64,000 bases of DNA from Sinorhizobium mexicanum (GCF_013488225.1 NZ_CP041238.1:2753501-2817500), one strand, 5' to 3'; positions 17,868 through 26,482 are shown, counted from the first letter of the stretch. The notes: generated by a model from the sequence alone, not told the origin. Numbers and translations: made by a program.

Positions 17868-18944
17868 ATGGCGATTGCGAATTCATCCCCGAAACAGCTT
17901 GCGGAGCAGAACCGCAAGGAACTCTGCTACACGGTCTTTGCCACGCTGAACCGGCTGGAGATCTATGCCTCTCCGGTCAATTACGAGCTCATGTACGAGA
18001 TCATCAGCGGCAACAATCCGGAGCTGCGGGAGAAGTTTGCCCGCCTGGCCAAGCCGATCCCGGAGGAAGAGCTCGACGCGCTCGCACGTGCCTATCTGCC
18101 GCATCATTTCGGCAAATCGCTCGTCGATGAATCGACCAACCGCATCCAGAGCGAGCTTTCGACGCTGAAGGAGTCGCTGCAATCGGGCCAAAGCTCACTC
18201 TCCAGCTACTCAAGCCTGCTCGGCCAGGCGACCGGCAAGATCTCGTCGATGGACCCGAGGGACACGAAGTCGATCCAGTCCCACCTGCAGGCAATCCGGC
18301 AACTGACGGAGGTCCAGCAGTCGAAGAGCACGCAGATGCTCGAAAGCGTTTCGACGCAAATCACGGCCGTCGCGGCCATTGCTAGCGACGTCGAGGAATT
18401 CGAACGCACGAAATTCACCCACCTCGCTACCAATCTCGCCAACCGCCGAGGCTTCAACAAGAAGCTCGCCGAACTCTATGGCGGCGAGCGTTATCCCGAA
18501 GGCGCATCGCTCATCCTCTGCAATCTGCTGGCGCTCGAACCCTTCGAGGCCAAGGAACTCGTCAAGCTCAAGGAAGCGATCCTGGAACGGCTAGGCTTCG
18601 TCGTGTCGCAGATCGTGCAGACGACTGATTTCGCCGCATGGCTTGACCGGCCGCAGATCGGCATTCTTGTCTGGACGAGCGCCGAAGCAGAAATCCAGAA
18701 GGTGGCAGACCAGTTGAAGAAGAGCTGCCAGAGCGCATTCGACAGCCGCCAGCGCCGGATGCCGGTGGTTCTCGCCCGCTTCGGATGCAGCACCACCTTC
18801 GACGCCGGCACCGCCTCCGAACTGGTCGGCCACGCGGAAAAGGCCCTGCAAACCGCCACCGAATCCGCGAGCGACAAAGTCGTATTCTTCGCCGACAGCG
18901 AAGCCGGAGGCGCGCGAAAGGACTGGATGCTCTACCGGAAGTGA
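17868..18944 (+). CDS. Degenerate GGDEF-domain protein, tandem paralogue B
   Basis: 358 residues, same length and domain order as the preceding gene and clearly homologous throughout: SPVNYELMYEIISGNNPELR, a coiled-coil middle with IQSELSTLKESLQSGQ shared exactly, then THLATNLANRRGFNKKLAEL. The same losses are shared: LILCNLLALEP in place of the metal Asp segment and AWLDRPQIGIL in place of the GGDEF loop, so the degeneration predates the duplication. The C-terminal FGCSTTFDAGTASELVGHAE keeps the shape of the last GGDEF helices. ATG at 17868; GCGAAAGGCGCTGCATT precedes it, like the site of its twin. Likely binds a partner or nucleotide without making c-di-GMP. Confidence 0.82.
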   Translation: MAIANSSPKQLAEQNRKELCYTVFATLNRLEIYASPVNYELMYEIISGNNPELREKFARLAKPIPEEELDALARAYLPHHFGKSLVDESTNRIQSELSTLKESLQSGQSSLSSYSSLLGQATGKISSMDPRDTKSIQSHLQAIRQLTEVQQSKSTQMLESVSTQITAVAAIASDVEEFERTKFTHLATNLANRRGFNKKLAELYGGERYPEGASLILCNLLALEPFEAKELVKLKEAILERLGFVVSQIVQTTDFAAWLDRPQIGILVWTSAEAEIQKVADQLKKSCQSAFDSRQRRMPVVLARFGCSTTFDAGTASELVGHAEKALQTATESASDKVVFFADSEAGGARKDWMLYRK

Positions 18945-18980
18945 GTCCGCGGGCGAGGCAAGGAAGCAAAGCGGCACCGC

Positions 18981-19230
18981 GATTCTGGATCCTCGGGTCA
19001 AGCCCGAGGATGACGGAACGAGAGGAGCGCCCAGCGGCAAACAACAATGTGAATAAGGCAGCGGGCCGTTCGTTCCCACGATCAACGCCGCAGCGTGGCC
19101 TCCGTCATCTCCGCACTCCACCGTCATCCTCGGGCTTGACCCGAGGATCCAAACACAGGCAGCCGACGCCTCGTGAGCCATGCCGTGGCGCTCGACCTTG
19201 CGTCCTCGGGTCAAGCCCAAGGATGGCGGA
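18981..19230. repeat. Cluster of three CCTCGGGCTTGACCCGAGG elements
   Basis: Reverse copy at 18981-19020, forward copy at 19121-19151, and a degenerate reverse copy at 19201-19230 (CCTCGGGTCAAGCCCAAGG). They fill most of the 387-base gap between paralogue B and the GST gene; I see no coding sequence among them. Confidence 0.85.
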
Positions 19231-19331
19231 AAGAGAAAGCCCACCAGCAAAACAACAATGCGGCGTGCTCATGCGAACTCGCAGGAAGCCACCACAACCC
19301 GCTGATCCGACGTCCTAACTACGCTACCCCA

Positions 19332-20021
19332 TCACCGCTGACCCCGCACATAACTGATATAGCCGCGAACGTCCGCCGCCGGCTCGCTATAGGCGCTGCC
19401 GAGCGCCTCCTCCATCGACGTCATATAGTCCTTGGCCCAGGCCGGCAGCGGATAGTCGATCACCGCGAGGAATTCGAGGGTCGCAGCCAGCCTGATGTCG
19501 GCGATCGAGGGCTTCGCGCCGCCGATGAAGGACCTGTCGCCGATAAAGAACTTGCGGAACACCTCGAGCGGTTCGGCCAGCGCCTCGGTCGCCGCCATGC
19601 GCGCATGCTCCTTCGTCACCGGGTCGGCATCGCTGTAGCCGACTTCGCCCGGATATTGCGGGAAATTGAGCGCCGGATAGGTGGCGCGGGCGAGATAGGG
19701 ATAGAAAGTGCCGATCAGATAGAACATGGCGCTGTCGATCATCGCGCGCGCCTCCGGGTCCTTCGGGTAGAGATGATCGAGGCCGTTCTTGTTGCACAGA
19801 TACTGCATGATCGCGCAGCTCTCCCAGAGCGCCCCCTGCGGCAGGCAGCCCATTTCGATCATCGGCGTCAGATGCGACGGCGCCTTCGCAAGGTATTCGG
19901 GCGTGCGCGTCTGGCCGAAGACGTCGTTCTCGTTGAAGTCGAGGCCGGCCGCGCGCATGAAGACACGCGCCGTCATGTTGTTGACGCTGGGCTTGATCAC
20001 GTTGAGCTTGATTTCAGGCAT
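19332..20021 (-). CDS. Glutathione S-transferase-like protein of the citryl-CoA lyase operon
   Basis: 229 residues. N-terminal thioredoxin-like half (MPEIKLNVIKPSVNNMTARV; THLTPM-type cis-Pro region SHLTPMIEMG; ESCAIMQYLC for gamma-Glu binding) and helical half with the FIGGAKPSIADIRL capping box. Insertions around residues 100-130 (FYPYLARATYPALNFPQYPG) are longer than in ordinary GSTs, pointing to a specialised member. ATG at 20021 with GGGAGGACCAACC before it. Last gene of a four-gene minus-strand operon; GSTs in such settings can act as isomerases or ring-opening or dehalogenating enzymes, but nothing here shows which. Confidence 0.82.
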   Translation of the reverse strand: MPEIKLNVIKPSVNNMTARVFMRAAGLDFNENDVFGQTRTPEYLAKAPSHLTPMIEMGCLPQGALWESCAIMQYLCNKNGLDHLYPKDPEARAMIDSAMFYLIGTFYPYLARATYPALNFPQYPGEVGYSDADPVTKEHARMAATEALAEPLEVFRKFFIGDRSFIGGAKPSIADIRLAATLEFLAVIDYPLPAWAKDYMTSMEEALGSAYSEPAADVRGYISYVRGQR

Positions 20022-20051
20022 GGTTGGTCCTCCCTTTTGTTCCCACTCTCA

Positions 20052-20633
20052 TCAATAGGGGTTCTTCGGCGTCCGATCCGCCGACAGCGACCCCCGCGTC
20101 CGTTCGATCAGCGCTTCGATCGCATCGGCAAGGTGCGCCTCGGCGATGTTGTAGTCGCCGCGCGCCACCCGCACTTTGTGCGCCTCCATCAGCACCTCGG
20201 CGTGGGTGTGGCCGGCCGGCGGCTCGAAGCGATAGGAAGCGAGCTCGACGAGCAGCCCGAGCGGATCCTCGAAATAGATCGAATCCATGAAGCCGCGATC
20301 CTTGACCCCGCTGTGGCGGATCTCCCGCTCGTTCAGGCGCTCGACCGCCTGCTGGAACGTCGCGCGCGAGACGGCAAAGGCGATATGGTGCACGCAGCCG
20401 ATATCGGTCGAGGTGCGCTTTGGATCGGGCTTGCGGTTCTCGTCGGTGAAGACGGTTATCAGCCGGCCGTCGCCCGGGTCGAAATAGAGATGGCTTTCCG
20501 TCGCCCGGTCGAGGTTCGGCTGCTCGAAGATGAAGGGCATGCCGAGCAGGCCTTCCCAGAAATCGATCGATGTCTGCCGGTCCGCGCCGACCAGCGTGAT
20601 GTGATGGACCCCTTGCGCTTGCAGCTTTCGCAT
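20052..20633 (-). CDS. VOC-fold metalloenzyme (glyoxalase/extradiol dioxygenase superfamily)
   Basis: 193 residues. The paired beta-alpha-beta-beta-beta modules give metal ligands HHI (residue ~10), HHIAF (~82) and the late Glu in LGLLVELASY. The FWEGLLGMPFIFEQPN and VFTDENRKPDPKR segments resemble ring-cleaving or glyoxalase-like VOC proteins. The C-terminal ~55 residues form an added helical tail (AEVLMEAHKVRVARGDYNIA). The frame runs back to 21065, but GGGAGG is six bases from the ATG at 20633, and the fold starts there. 30 bases separate it from the GST gene. Substrate unknown; probably acts on an intermediate made by the CoA ligase or lyase upstream. Confidence 0.83.
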   Translation of the reverse strand: MRKLQAQGVHHITLVGADRQTSIDFWEGLLGMPFIFEQPNLDRATESHLYFDPGDGRLITVFTDENRKPDPKRTSTDIGCVHHIAFAVSRATFQQAVERLNEREIRHSGVKDRGFMDSIYFEDPLGLLVELASYRFEPPAGHTHAEVLMEAHKVRVARGDYNIAEAHLADAIEALIERTRGSLSADRTPKNPY

Positions 20634-20695
20634 CGTCATCCTCCCGTTTTCGTTTCGCAGCACGTAGGCGGAAGCCACGCCGCGCCAGCCTGATT

Positions 20696-22003
20696 TTACT
20701 CCACCCTCTGCACCAGTTTCGATTTGTATTCGCTGCGTTGAAGCGACCCCCAGGGCAGGACCTCTATCCGCGTCGAGACGACAAGGACCTCGCGGATGCG
20801 CTTCTCGATGTTCGCGGCGAGTCCCGGGCCGCCTTCGCTGTCCTTGCCGAGTTCCACCGAAACCGGCAAAGGCGGCTCCTGTCGCGGGCCGGTCGCTATC
20901 GGCCGCACCAGGATCACGCCGCTGACTGCCGGCGCAAATTCGTTGACCACGTCGCGGATTGCCGAGGGAAAGACGTTGACGCCGCGCACGATCAGCAGGT
21001 CGTCGGTGCGACCGATGCAGCGCACCCGCGGCGCCGTCCGCCCGCAGCGGCAGGTGGACGTCCACATCTCCACATGGTCGCGCGTGCGAAACCTGAGCAT
21101 CGGCGCCGCCCGGTGCTGGAGATGCGTCAGCACCAGTTCGCCGCGCGCGCCGTCCTCAAGCGCGATAGGCGCAGCCGTTTCCGGGTCGATCAGTTCGGCA
21201 TGCACGAAGCCGCGAGCGCCGAGATGCATGCCGCATTGTTCCTCGCATTCGCCCCAGAGCGACACGCCGATATCGCCGATGCCCATCGCCTCGGTCACCT
21301 TCGCGCCCCACGCCTCTTCGAGCCGCGCCCGGAATTTCGGCTCACCGCCGCCGGGCTCGCCGGCGACCAGCAGCCGCCTGACGCTGGAGCCTCTCAGGTC
21401 GAAGTCGCGCTCGGCCGCCCACTCGCCGAGATAGACCGCATAGGAGGGCGTCATCACCGCAGCCGCGGGCCGCAAGAGGCGGATCGCCGCCATCAGCCGC
21501 TCGGTGTTTCCGGTGCCGACCGGGATATGGCACAGGCCCATCCGGTCGAACGCGGCGAGTGCCGCGCCGGCCACAAACGGCCCGGCATTGTAGGTCGAAA
21601 CGATCACATCGCCCGGCCGGATGCCGGAGGCGGAATAGCTGCGCGCGGAGGTCGTCACCCAGTTGTCGAGGTCCCCCGCCGTCAGTGGAATGTAGCTCGG
21701 CGTCCCCGTCGTTCCGCTGGTCGAATAGATCCGCACGATCTCGCTGCTCGGCGCGGCCACATGCGTTCCCATCGGGTCGGCGGCGCTGCAGTTTGCGCGG
21801 ATTTCGCTCTTCTCGGTGAGCGGTAGTTCAGCGATGGCGGCAAGACCGCCGATCTTGTCGGCGGTGGCGAAGCCGGCGGCCTCCAGCTTTCTCCGGTAAA
21901 AGCGCGAACGGGCGAGCAGATATTCGATCTGCTGTCGATAGAACTGATCGTCGAGCCGGACCTGCTCGCGCCAGGGCAGCGTTTCGATCTCGGGGTCAAA
22001 CAT
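20696..22003 (-). CDS. Phenylacetate-CoA ligase-like (PaaK-type) acyl-CoA synthetase
   Basis: 435 residues, the usual PaaK length. Carries the AMP-binding motif YSTSGTTGTPSYIPL, the EAMGIGDIG segment, the LRFRTRDHVEM hinge region with D, and the C-terminal GRTDDLLIVRGVNVFPSAI typical of PaaK. It activates a carboxylic acid, aromatic in characterised members, to its CoA thioester with ATP in the cytosol. A Cys cluster (WTSTCRCGRTAPRV) is as in the family. Its ATG is two bases after the stop of the upstream lyase gene, so the two are co-translated. Which acid is activated is not visible. Confidence 0.87.
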   Translation of the reverse strand: MFDPEIETLPWREQVRLDDQFYRQQIEYLLARSRFYRRKLEAAGFATADKIGGLAAIAELPLTEKSEIRANCSAADPMGTHVAAPSSEIVRIYSTSGTTGTPSYIPLTAGDLDNWVTTSARSYSASGIRPGDVIVSTYNAGPFVAGAALAAFDRMGLCHIPVGTGNTERLMAAIRLLRPAAAVMTPSYAVYLGEWAAERDFDLRGSSVRRLLVAGEPGGGEPKFRARLEEAWGAKVTEAMGIGDIGVSLWGECEEQCGMHLGARGFVHAELIDPETAAPIALEDGARGELVLTHLQHRAAPMLRFRTRDHVEMWTSTCRCGRTAPRVRCIGRTDDLLIVRGVNVFPSAIRDVVNEFAPAVSGVILVRPIATGPRQEPPLPVSVELGKDSEGGPGLAANIEKRIREVLVVSTRIEVLPWGSLQRSEYKSKLVQRVE

Positions 22004-22005
22004 GG

Positions 22006-22803
22006 TCAGCCGCCGCCCTCCTTTTCGTCGTCCCGGTAGATGACCGCCGCCTCCGCCGCCGAGGCCATGGCGAAGCCGATCGGGTTTGCCCGTTCTTCCG
22101 TCAGGTGCGCGAGGATGCCGCCAGCCCGGGCGAGCAGCGGCACCGCCTTGATCATCGTCACCAGGAAGCCGAGGTCGAGCAGCACGGCGGCAATCGGCAT
22201 CGACACGTTCATCACCAGCGGCTTGCCCCAGACTTCGGCGGCGATCGTGCGCATCAACCGTGCCAGCGCCACATGGGTGCCGCTTACGCCACGCTCATCG
22301 GCAAGTTCGAGAATGCGCTCGGCGCGCGGATCGACGGGCCGGTGCACCGGATGACCGAAACCCGGCAGCCTGCCGCCCGCCTCGCGAATATCCTTGACCA
22401 GCGCGCGCACCACCGCATCGGCATTCTCGCCGCCCGCGATGCGCGCCTCGGCCTTGGCCAGCAGCGCGCCGCAGAGCTCGGCGGTTCCGACCAGCACGGG
22501 CCCGCAGCCGAGAAGGCCGGCTGCGAGAGCGCCCTGCAGCGAGCCTGGATCGGCGGCAAGCGTCATCCGCGCCGCCTGTACGGTCGGCATCATGCCGTGT
22601 TCGGCGATCGCGATCAGCAGCAGATCGAGAAAATAGCGCTGGTCCTCCGTCGGTTCCCGGCCGGTCGCCAGCAGGTGGAAGTATTCCGTAAACGTCAGCC
22701 GTCCCATCAGGTCGCGGCAGAGATCGCGGCCGCGCACCTCGACCCGATCCGCGCTCACCGTTGAGATCCGGCTCGTCGCCGTTCTTTGTTTGCCGATTTG
22801 CAT
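22006..22803 (-). CDS. Citryl-CoA lyase-like / short citrate-synthase-fold protein
   Basis: 265 residues, much shorter than citrate synthase (about 430) and lacking its N-terminal part. Active-site His segments are present: IAEHGMMPT (H69) and PGFGHPVHRPVDPRA (H151), with the KPLVMNVSMPIAAVLLDLG small-domain region. Short members include citryl-CoA lyases, which cleave a 3-hydroxyacyl-CoA retro-aldol fashion. Start ATG at 22803 follows GGGGGAGCGC. First gene of the operon with PaaK-like ligase, VOC protein and GST, suggesting a CoA-dependent catabolic route in which this enzyme makes the carbon-carbon cleavage; that order is inferred. Confidence 0.8.
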   Translation of the reverse strand: MQIGKQRTATSRISTVSADRVEVRGRDLCRDLMGRLTFTEYFHLLATGREPTEDQRYFLDLLLIAIAEHGMMPTVQAARMTLAADPGSLQGALAAGLLGCGPVLVGTAELCGALLAKAEARIAGGENADAVVRALVKDIREAGGRLPGFGHPVHRPVDPRAERILELADERGVSGTHVALARLMRTIAAEVWGKPLVMNVSMPIAAVLLDLGFLVTMIKAVPLLARAGGILAHLTEERANPIGFAMASAAEAAVIYRDDEKEGGG

Positions 22804-22819
22804 GCGCTCCCCCGGGACC

Positions 22820-22918
22820 TAGAGCAATTCCAGGAAAAGTGTGTAGCGGTCTTCCGTAAGAAAATTGCGTAGTTCCAAAGAGTTAGAGCATTTCGCTGTT
22901 TTCAGTGAAATGCTCTAA
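22820..22918. repeat. RIME1-like repeat, full copy
   Basis: AGAGCAATTCCAGGAAAAGTG...TTGCGTAG...CAAAGAGTTAGAGCATTTC, ending in the hairpin AGAGCATTTC/GAAATGCTCT. The right end overlaps the stop codon of the methyltransferase gene at 22915-22917. Confidence 0.85.
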
Positions 22919-23727
22919 CGGCTTGCCGTCACGACATGAGCCCGGATCCGCCCGTCGATTGCGCCCTCGCCATGGCGCCGGCGAAGGGCATCGGTTGCCG
23001 CCCGCGTCGCCGCGCCGAGGCCCGAAGGATCGCGCGCCTCGATTTCGTTTCTAAGCGGCGTTCCCTGGCAGAAGCCGGTCGCGATCTCCTCGGCCGAAAG
23101 CGCGCCGCTCTTCTTTTCCAGCGTCTCCAGCGTGATGTCGCGGAAACCGGCCGCCTCCAGGTCGGCACGAAGCAAGGCTGGGTCGCCGTAACCATGCGGC
23201 GTCCTCGCCAAGAAGCGCGGCGGGTCGGCGGGGAAATGCTCGGCCAGCGCCTCAGTCACGGTCAACGGCAATTCGTTCGCCTCGATCGCGTCCCAGACAT
23301 TGAGGAGAAAATAGCCGCCCGGCTTCAGCACGCGATGGACTTCGCGGTAGGCCTGCACCCTGTCGGGGAAGAACATCACGCCGAACTGGCAGAGAGCGAC
23401 ATCGAAGCTCCAGGCCGGGAACGGCAGCGCCAGCGCGTCCGCCTGCCGCCAGGTGATCCGCGGATCGTCGCCCTGTTTTTCTGCCGCCAAGTCGAGCATC
23501 GGCTGGTTGAGGTCGGTGGCGACGAGCCGCGCATTCGCATCCATCTGCGGTGCGAGCGCGCGGGTGACGACGCCGGTTCCGGCCGCGATCTCCAGAATGT
23601 CATGGGGCTTCAGCCTGGCCACGCGCCCGGCAAGGTCGCGCGCGTAATCCGAGAAGATAAGCGGCACGAGCAGCCGATCGTAAAGATCCGGTATCGCCCC
23701 CGCGAAGACCTTGTCCATTTCCGCCAT
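22915..23727 (-). CDS. SAM-dependent methyltransferase (UbiE/MenG-like)
   Basis: 270 residues, class I Rossmann methyltransferase: motif I EIAAGTGVVTRAL, acidic motif ATDLNQPMLDLA, motif III-IV DVALCQFGVMFFPD and post-motif VLKPGGYFLLNVWD. Transfers a methyl group from SAM to a small molecule or quinone-like acceptor in the cytosol; substrate unknown. ATG at 23727 behind GGGAGG; M4 at 23718 is a less likely start. The stop codon TAG is contributed by the RIME1-like repeat that ends the gene. The repeat element at 23757-23814 lies just upstream and could influence expression. Confidence 0.88.
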   Translation of the reverse strand: MAEMDKVFAGAIPDLYDRLLVPLIFSDYARDLAGRVARLKPHDILEIAAGTGVVTRALAPQMDANARLVATDLNQPMLDLAAEKQGDDPRITWRQADALALPFPAWSFDVALCQFGVMFFPDRVQAYREVHRVLKPGGYFLLNVWDAIEANELPLTVTEALAEHFPADPPRFLARTPHGYGDPALLRADLEAAGFRDITLETLEKKSGALSAEEIATGFCQGTPLRNEIEARDPSGLGAATRAATDALRRRHGEGAIDGRIRAHVVTASR

Positions 23728-23756
23728 CGTGCCCGCCTCCCGTCAAACAGATGACC

Positions 23757-23814
23757 TACTTTGAATCGCTGCATGCCTTGTCCCTAAACCGGCTCCGATT
23801 TAGGGAAACATGCG
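23757..23814. repeat. Rhizobial palindromic repeat, right half only (copy 4)
   Basis: CTTTGAATCGCTGCATGCC, TCCCTAAACCGG and CCGATTTAGGGAAACATGC; stem TCCCTAAA/TTTAGGGA. Lacks the GCGCGTCTT part seen in copies 1 and 3. Confidence 0.65.
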
Positions 23815-23869
23815 CGATCATACGCCGGTCGGGGGGAGCGCGGAAGGTGGATGCGAACTCCGCGGATGC

Positions 23870-24778
23870 TTATCGGTATCCCGTCGCGTCCGCCGGTTTG
23901 CCGGGATCCATCACCTCGTCCATGTAGCGCCAGCAATCGGGTCGCGAGCCGTCGAGATCGGTGAAGCCGTAAACCTTGGCAAGGCCGCCGCTCGAAAGAG
24001 ACTTGCCGTTCCAGCGGGCCTTGTCCGGGTCGGCAGCGAGTGCTGCGACCGCGCGGCCAATGAAATGCGGTGTCTCGGAGATGACGAAGTGCGGCTGCTT
24101 CTCGGCCGCGTCACGCCAGTTGGCCTCCGCCACGCCGAAAGCTTCCAGCATCATTTCCGAGCGCAGCCAGCCGGGCGTCAGCGAAACCGCCGTCGCCCCG
24201 TGCGCCGCGAGATCCTTCGCATGTGCCCAGGCCATCCGGTTCGCCGAAACCTTGGCGAGATCGTAGAAAGGCGAGAGCCGATAGTGTTCGGCATTGTATT
24301 CGGCCGTTCCGTCCGTCACCTCCACAAGAAGCCCGCCCGGTCGCTCGATCATCAGCGGCAGCGCGTAATGTGCGGTGATCAGATGCGTGTCGATCGCAAG
24401 CCGCAAGATCCGGAGGCCGTTTTCGAGATTGTGATCCCAGACCGGCTTGTTCCACTCGAACAGCCGCTCGCCACCCCAGATGTCGTTGACGAGAATGTCG
24501 AGCCGGCCGCGCTCCTGGCGGATGCGGTCGACAAGCGCCCTCACCTGGTCCGGCTGCAGATGGTCGACCTGGACAGCGATCCCGACGCCGCCGGCCGCCG
24601 TCACCCGCTCCGCCGTTTCCTCGATCGTCTCCGGCCGTTGATACTCCGATTGCTCCGTGCGCGTCGTCCGCCCGGTGACATAGACGGTCGCGCCCGCCGC
24701 CCCGAGTTCGACCGCGATCCCGCGCCCCGCGCCGCGTGTTCCCCCGGCGACCAGCGCCACTTTTCCCGTGAGCGACAT
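23870..24778 (-). CDS. Short-chain dehydrogenase/reductase (SDR)
   Basis: 302 residues. Cofactor motif AGGTRGAGRGIA, the NNAG-equivalent NDIWGG, and catalytic YDLAK (Tyr/Lys) within SPFYDLAKVSANRMAWA. The TGRTTR at the end of strand 2 suggests NADP. It oxidises or reduces an alcohol or ketone in the cytosol; substrate unknown. The ATG at 24778 follows GGTGGAGGAGAGA; a GTG four codons upstream lacks this. It is divergent, by 81 AT-rich bases, from a TetR gene that probably represses it. Confidence 0.88.
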   Translation of the reverse strand: MSLTGKVALVAGGTRGAGRGIAVELGAAGATVYVTGRTTRTEQSEYQRPETIEETAERVTAAGGVGIAVQVDHLQPDQVRALVDRIRQERGRLDILVNDIWGGERLFEWNKPVWDHNLENGLRILRLAIDTHLITAHYALPLMIERPGGLLVEVTDGTAEYNAEHYRLSPFYDLAKVSANRMAWAHAKDLAAHGATAVSLTPGWLRSEMMLEAFGVAEANWRDAAEKQPHFVISETPHFIGRAVAALAADPDKARWNGKSLSSGGLAKVYGFTDLDGSRPDCWRYMDEVMDPGKPADATGYR

Positions 24779-24859
24779 TCTCTCCTCCACCGAAAATCAT
24801 TGGCATTCGTCGTGACTTACATATATAAACGCTTATTCGGTTATAAATAAAGGTCCAAA

Positions 24860-25435
24860 ATGCCTCGCCCCAAAACCTTGCCCGACGAAGACGTGCTCGA
24901 CATGGCGCTCGCGATCATGCGTGAGGACGGACCGGACGCCCTCACCTTTGCAGCGCTTTCGGCCGGCTGCGGCCTTTCCGCCTCCACGCTGGTGCAGCGC
25001 TTCGAAAGCAAGGCCCGCCTCATCCAGGCAGCGCTGTTGCAGGCCTGGGATCGGCTCGACCGCCTGACGCTTGAGCTGGCCGAGAACATGCCAAAGACAC
25101 CGGAGGGCGCAGTCACACTGCTTGTCGGGCTTTCGGGCGATTACGGCGGCATCGAATCCTATGCCGACGACCTCATGATCCTGCGCGAGGATCTCCGCGA
25201 TCCGGACCTGCGCGCCCGCGGCGCGCACTGGCGGGACGTGCTGTCTGAAGCGATCGAGGCTCGCTTCTCCGGCGTGCCGGCCGCTCCGGCCGGCATCGGC
25301 CTGATGATGGCCTCCCAATGGCAGGGCGCCCTCCTTTGGTGGAGTTTTGACCCGCGCGTGCCGGTGCAGGACTACGTCCGCCAAAGTCTCGAAGGCTTTG
25401 TCGCGGCCTTCACGGAAACATCTTCGGGGCCATGA
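24860..25435 (+). CDS. TetR-family regulator, probably of the divergent SDR
   Basis: 191 residues. N-terminal helix-turn-helix DALTFAALSAGCGLSASTLVQRFESKARLI, with Leu-Val-Gln in place of the usual LYYHF recognition segment, then a helical ligand domain. The shared 81-base gap to the SDR gene holds an AT-rich stretch (ATATAAAC...GTTATAAAT) that could hold both promoters and an operator. Ligand unknown. ATG at 24860; GG(T)CC before it gives only a weak ribosome site. Confidence 0.85.
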   Translation: MPRPKTLPDEDVLDMALAIMREDGPDALTFAALSAGCGLSASTLVQRFESKARLIQAALLQAWDRLDRLTLELAENMPKTPEGAVTLLVGLSGDYGGIESYADDLMILREDLRDPDLRARGAHWRDVLSEAIEARFSGVPAAPAGIGLMMASQWQGALLWWSFDPRVPVQDYVRQSLEGFVAAFTETSSGP

Positions 25436-25470
25436 AGGCATCGGTTCTCCCTCCGTCATCTTCGCATTCC

Positions 25471-25582
25471 TCTGTCATCCTCGGGCTTGACCCGAGGATC
25501 CAGAACACGGACAGCCGACAATCTTCGCGAGGCTGAAGTGGCGCTGGATTCTGGATCCTCGGGTCAAGCCCGAGGATGACGG
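25471..25582. repeat. Inverted pair of CCTCGGGCTTGACCCGAGG elements
   Basis: Forward copy at 25471-25505 and reverse copy at 25546-25582, both with the flank GATCCAGAA / TTCTGGATC, enclosing about 40 bases. Occupies most of the 295-base gap between the TetR and GST genes. Confidence 0.85.
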
Positions 25583-25730
25583 AGCAAGGGGAAGCCGCGG
25601 ATAAAAGCCCCCTGGTTGCTGACGGCGAGACGCGCCGCGGCTGGAACCCTCCGGCTCCCCTTTTTCCCACCGCGATTGCGCCCTATAGTCATGGCGCGAC
25701 GGCATCGGCCCGAACACGAGGGATTTCGAC

Positions 25731-26405
25731 ATGGCGCTTACACTCTATCTCCATCCGCTCGCCTCCTTTTGCCACAAGGTGCTGATTGCACTTTACGAGA
25801 CCGGAACGCCCTTCGAAAACCAGCTGGTCGACCTCGCGGATGCGGACGAGCATGCCCGCTTCCTCGACCTCTGGCCGGTCGGCAAGATTCCGGTGCTGCA
25901 TGACGACGCCCGCCACCAGACTGTGCCGGAAACCTCGATCATCATCGAATATCTCGAACGCCACTATCCCGGCAGGAATCCGCTTATTCCGCTCGACGCA
26001 GCGCAGGCCCTCGAAGCGAGGCTCTGGGATCGCTTCTTCGACCTCTATGTCCAGGTGCCGATGCAGAAGATCGTCACGGACAAGCTGCGGGCGACCGGCG
26101 AGAACGACCGACGCGGCGTCCTCGATGCGCGCGCGGCACTCCCTGTCGCCTATGACATGCTAGAACGGCAGGTGGCCGACAGGACTTTCGCAATCGGCGA
26201 GAGCTTCACGATTGCCGACTGCGCCGCCGCTCCCGCCCTCTTTTATGCCGGCATCGTCGTGCCTTTCGACGGCACGCATCCCAATCTCGCCGCCTATTTC
26301 GAACGCCTGCTCGAACGCCCCTCCTTTCAGCGCACGCTCGCCGAGGCGCGACCTTACTTCCCCTTGTTTCCTTACCACGACGCGATTCCCGCCCGCTTCC
26401 TTTGA
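25731..26405 (+). CDS. Glutathione S-transferase family protein
   Basis: 224 residues. N-terminal half MALTLYLHPLASFCHKVLIA (Ser/Cys active-site region), cis-Pro WPVGKIPVL and GSH-binding PETSIIIEYLE; helical half with FTIADCAAAP capping box. The ATG at 25731 follows GAGGGATTTCGAC. Cytosolic conjugation or thiol chemistry; substrate unknown. It precedes an aldo/keto reductase gene by 77 bases on the same strand, so the two may be transcribed together. Confidence 0.88.
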   Translation: MALTLYLHPLASFCHKVLIALYETGTPFENQLVDLADADEHARFLDLWPVGKIPVLHDDARHQTVPETSIIIEYLERHYPGRNPLIPLDAAQALEARLWDRFFDLYVQVPMQKIVTDKLRATGENDRRGVLDARAALPVAYDMLERQVADRTFAIGESFTIADCAAAPALFYAGIVVPFDGTHPNLAAYFERLLERPSFQRTLAEARPYFPLFPYHDAIPARFL

Positions 26406-26482
26406 TTCACGGGTGCCACCGCCGCCGGCAATATGCGGTAGAATGCACACGACACGGTCGAAAACCACGGAAGGATCGGGAA

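Noticed and set aside
19173..20693. 506-codon plus-strand frame
   Set aside because: Runs through dispersed repeats and then antisense to the GST and VOC genes.
18981..25582. CRISPR array from repeated CCTCGGGCTTGACCC units
   Set aside because: Copies are in both orientations, irregularly spaced and scattered over kilobases with no cas genes.
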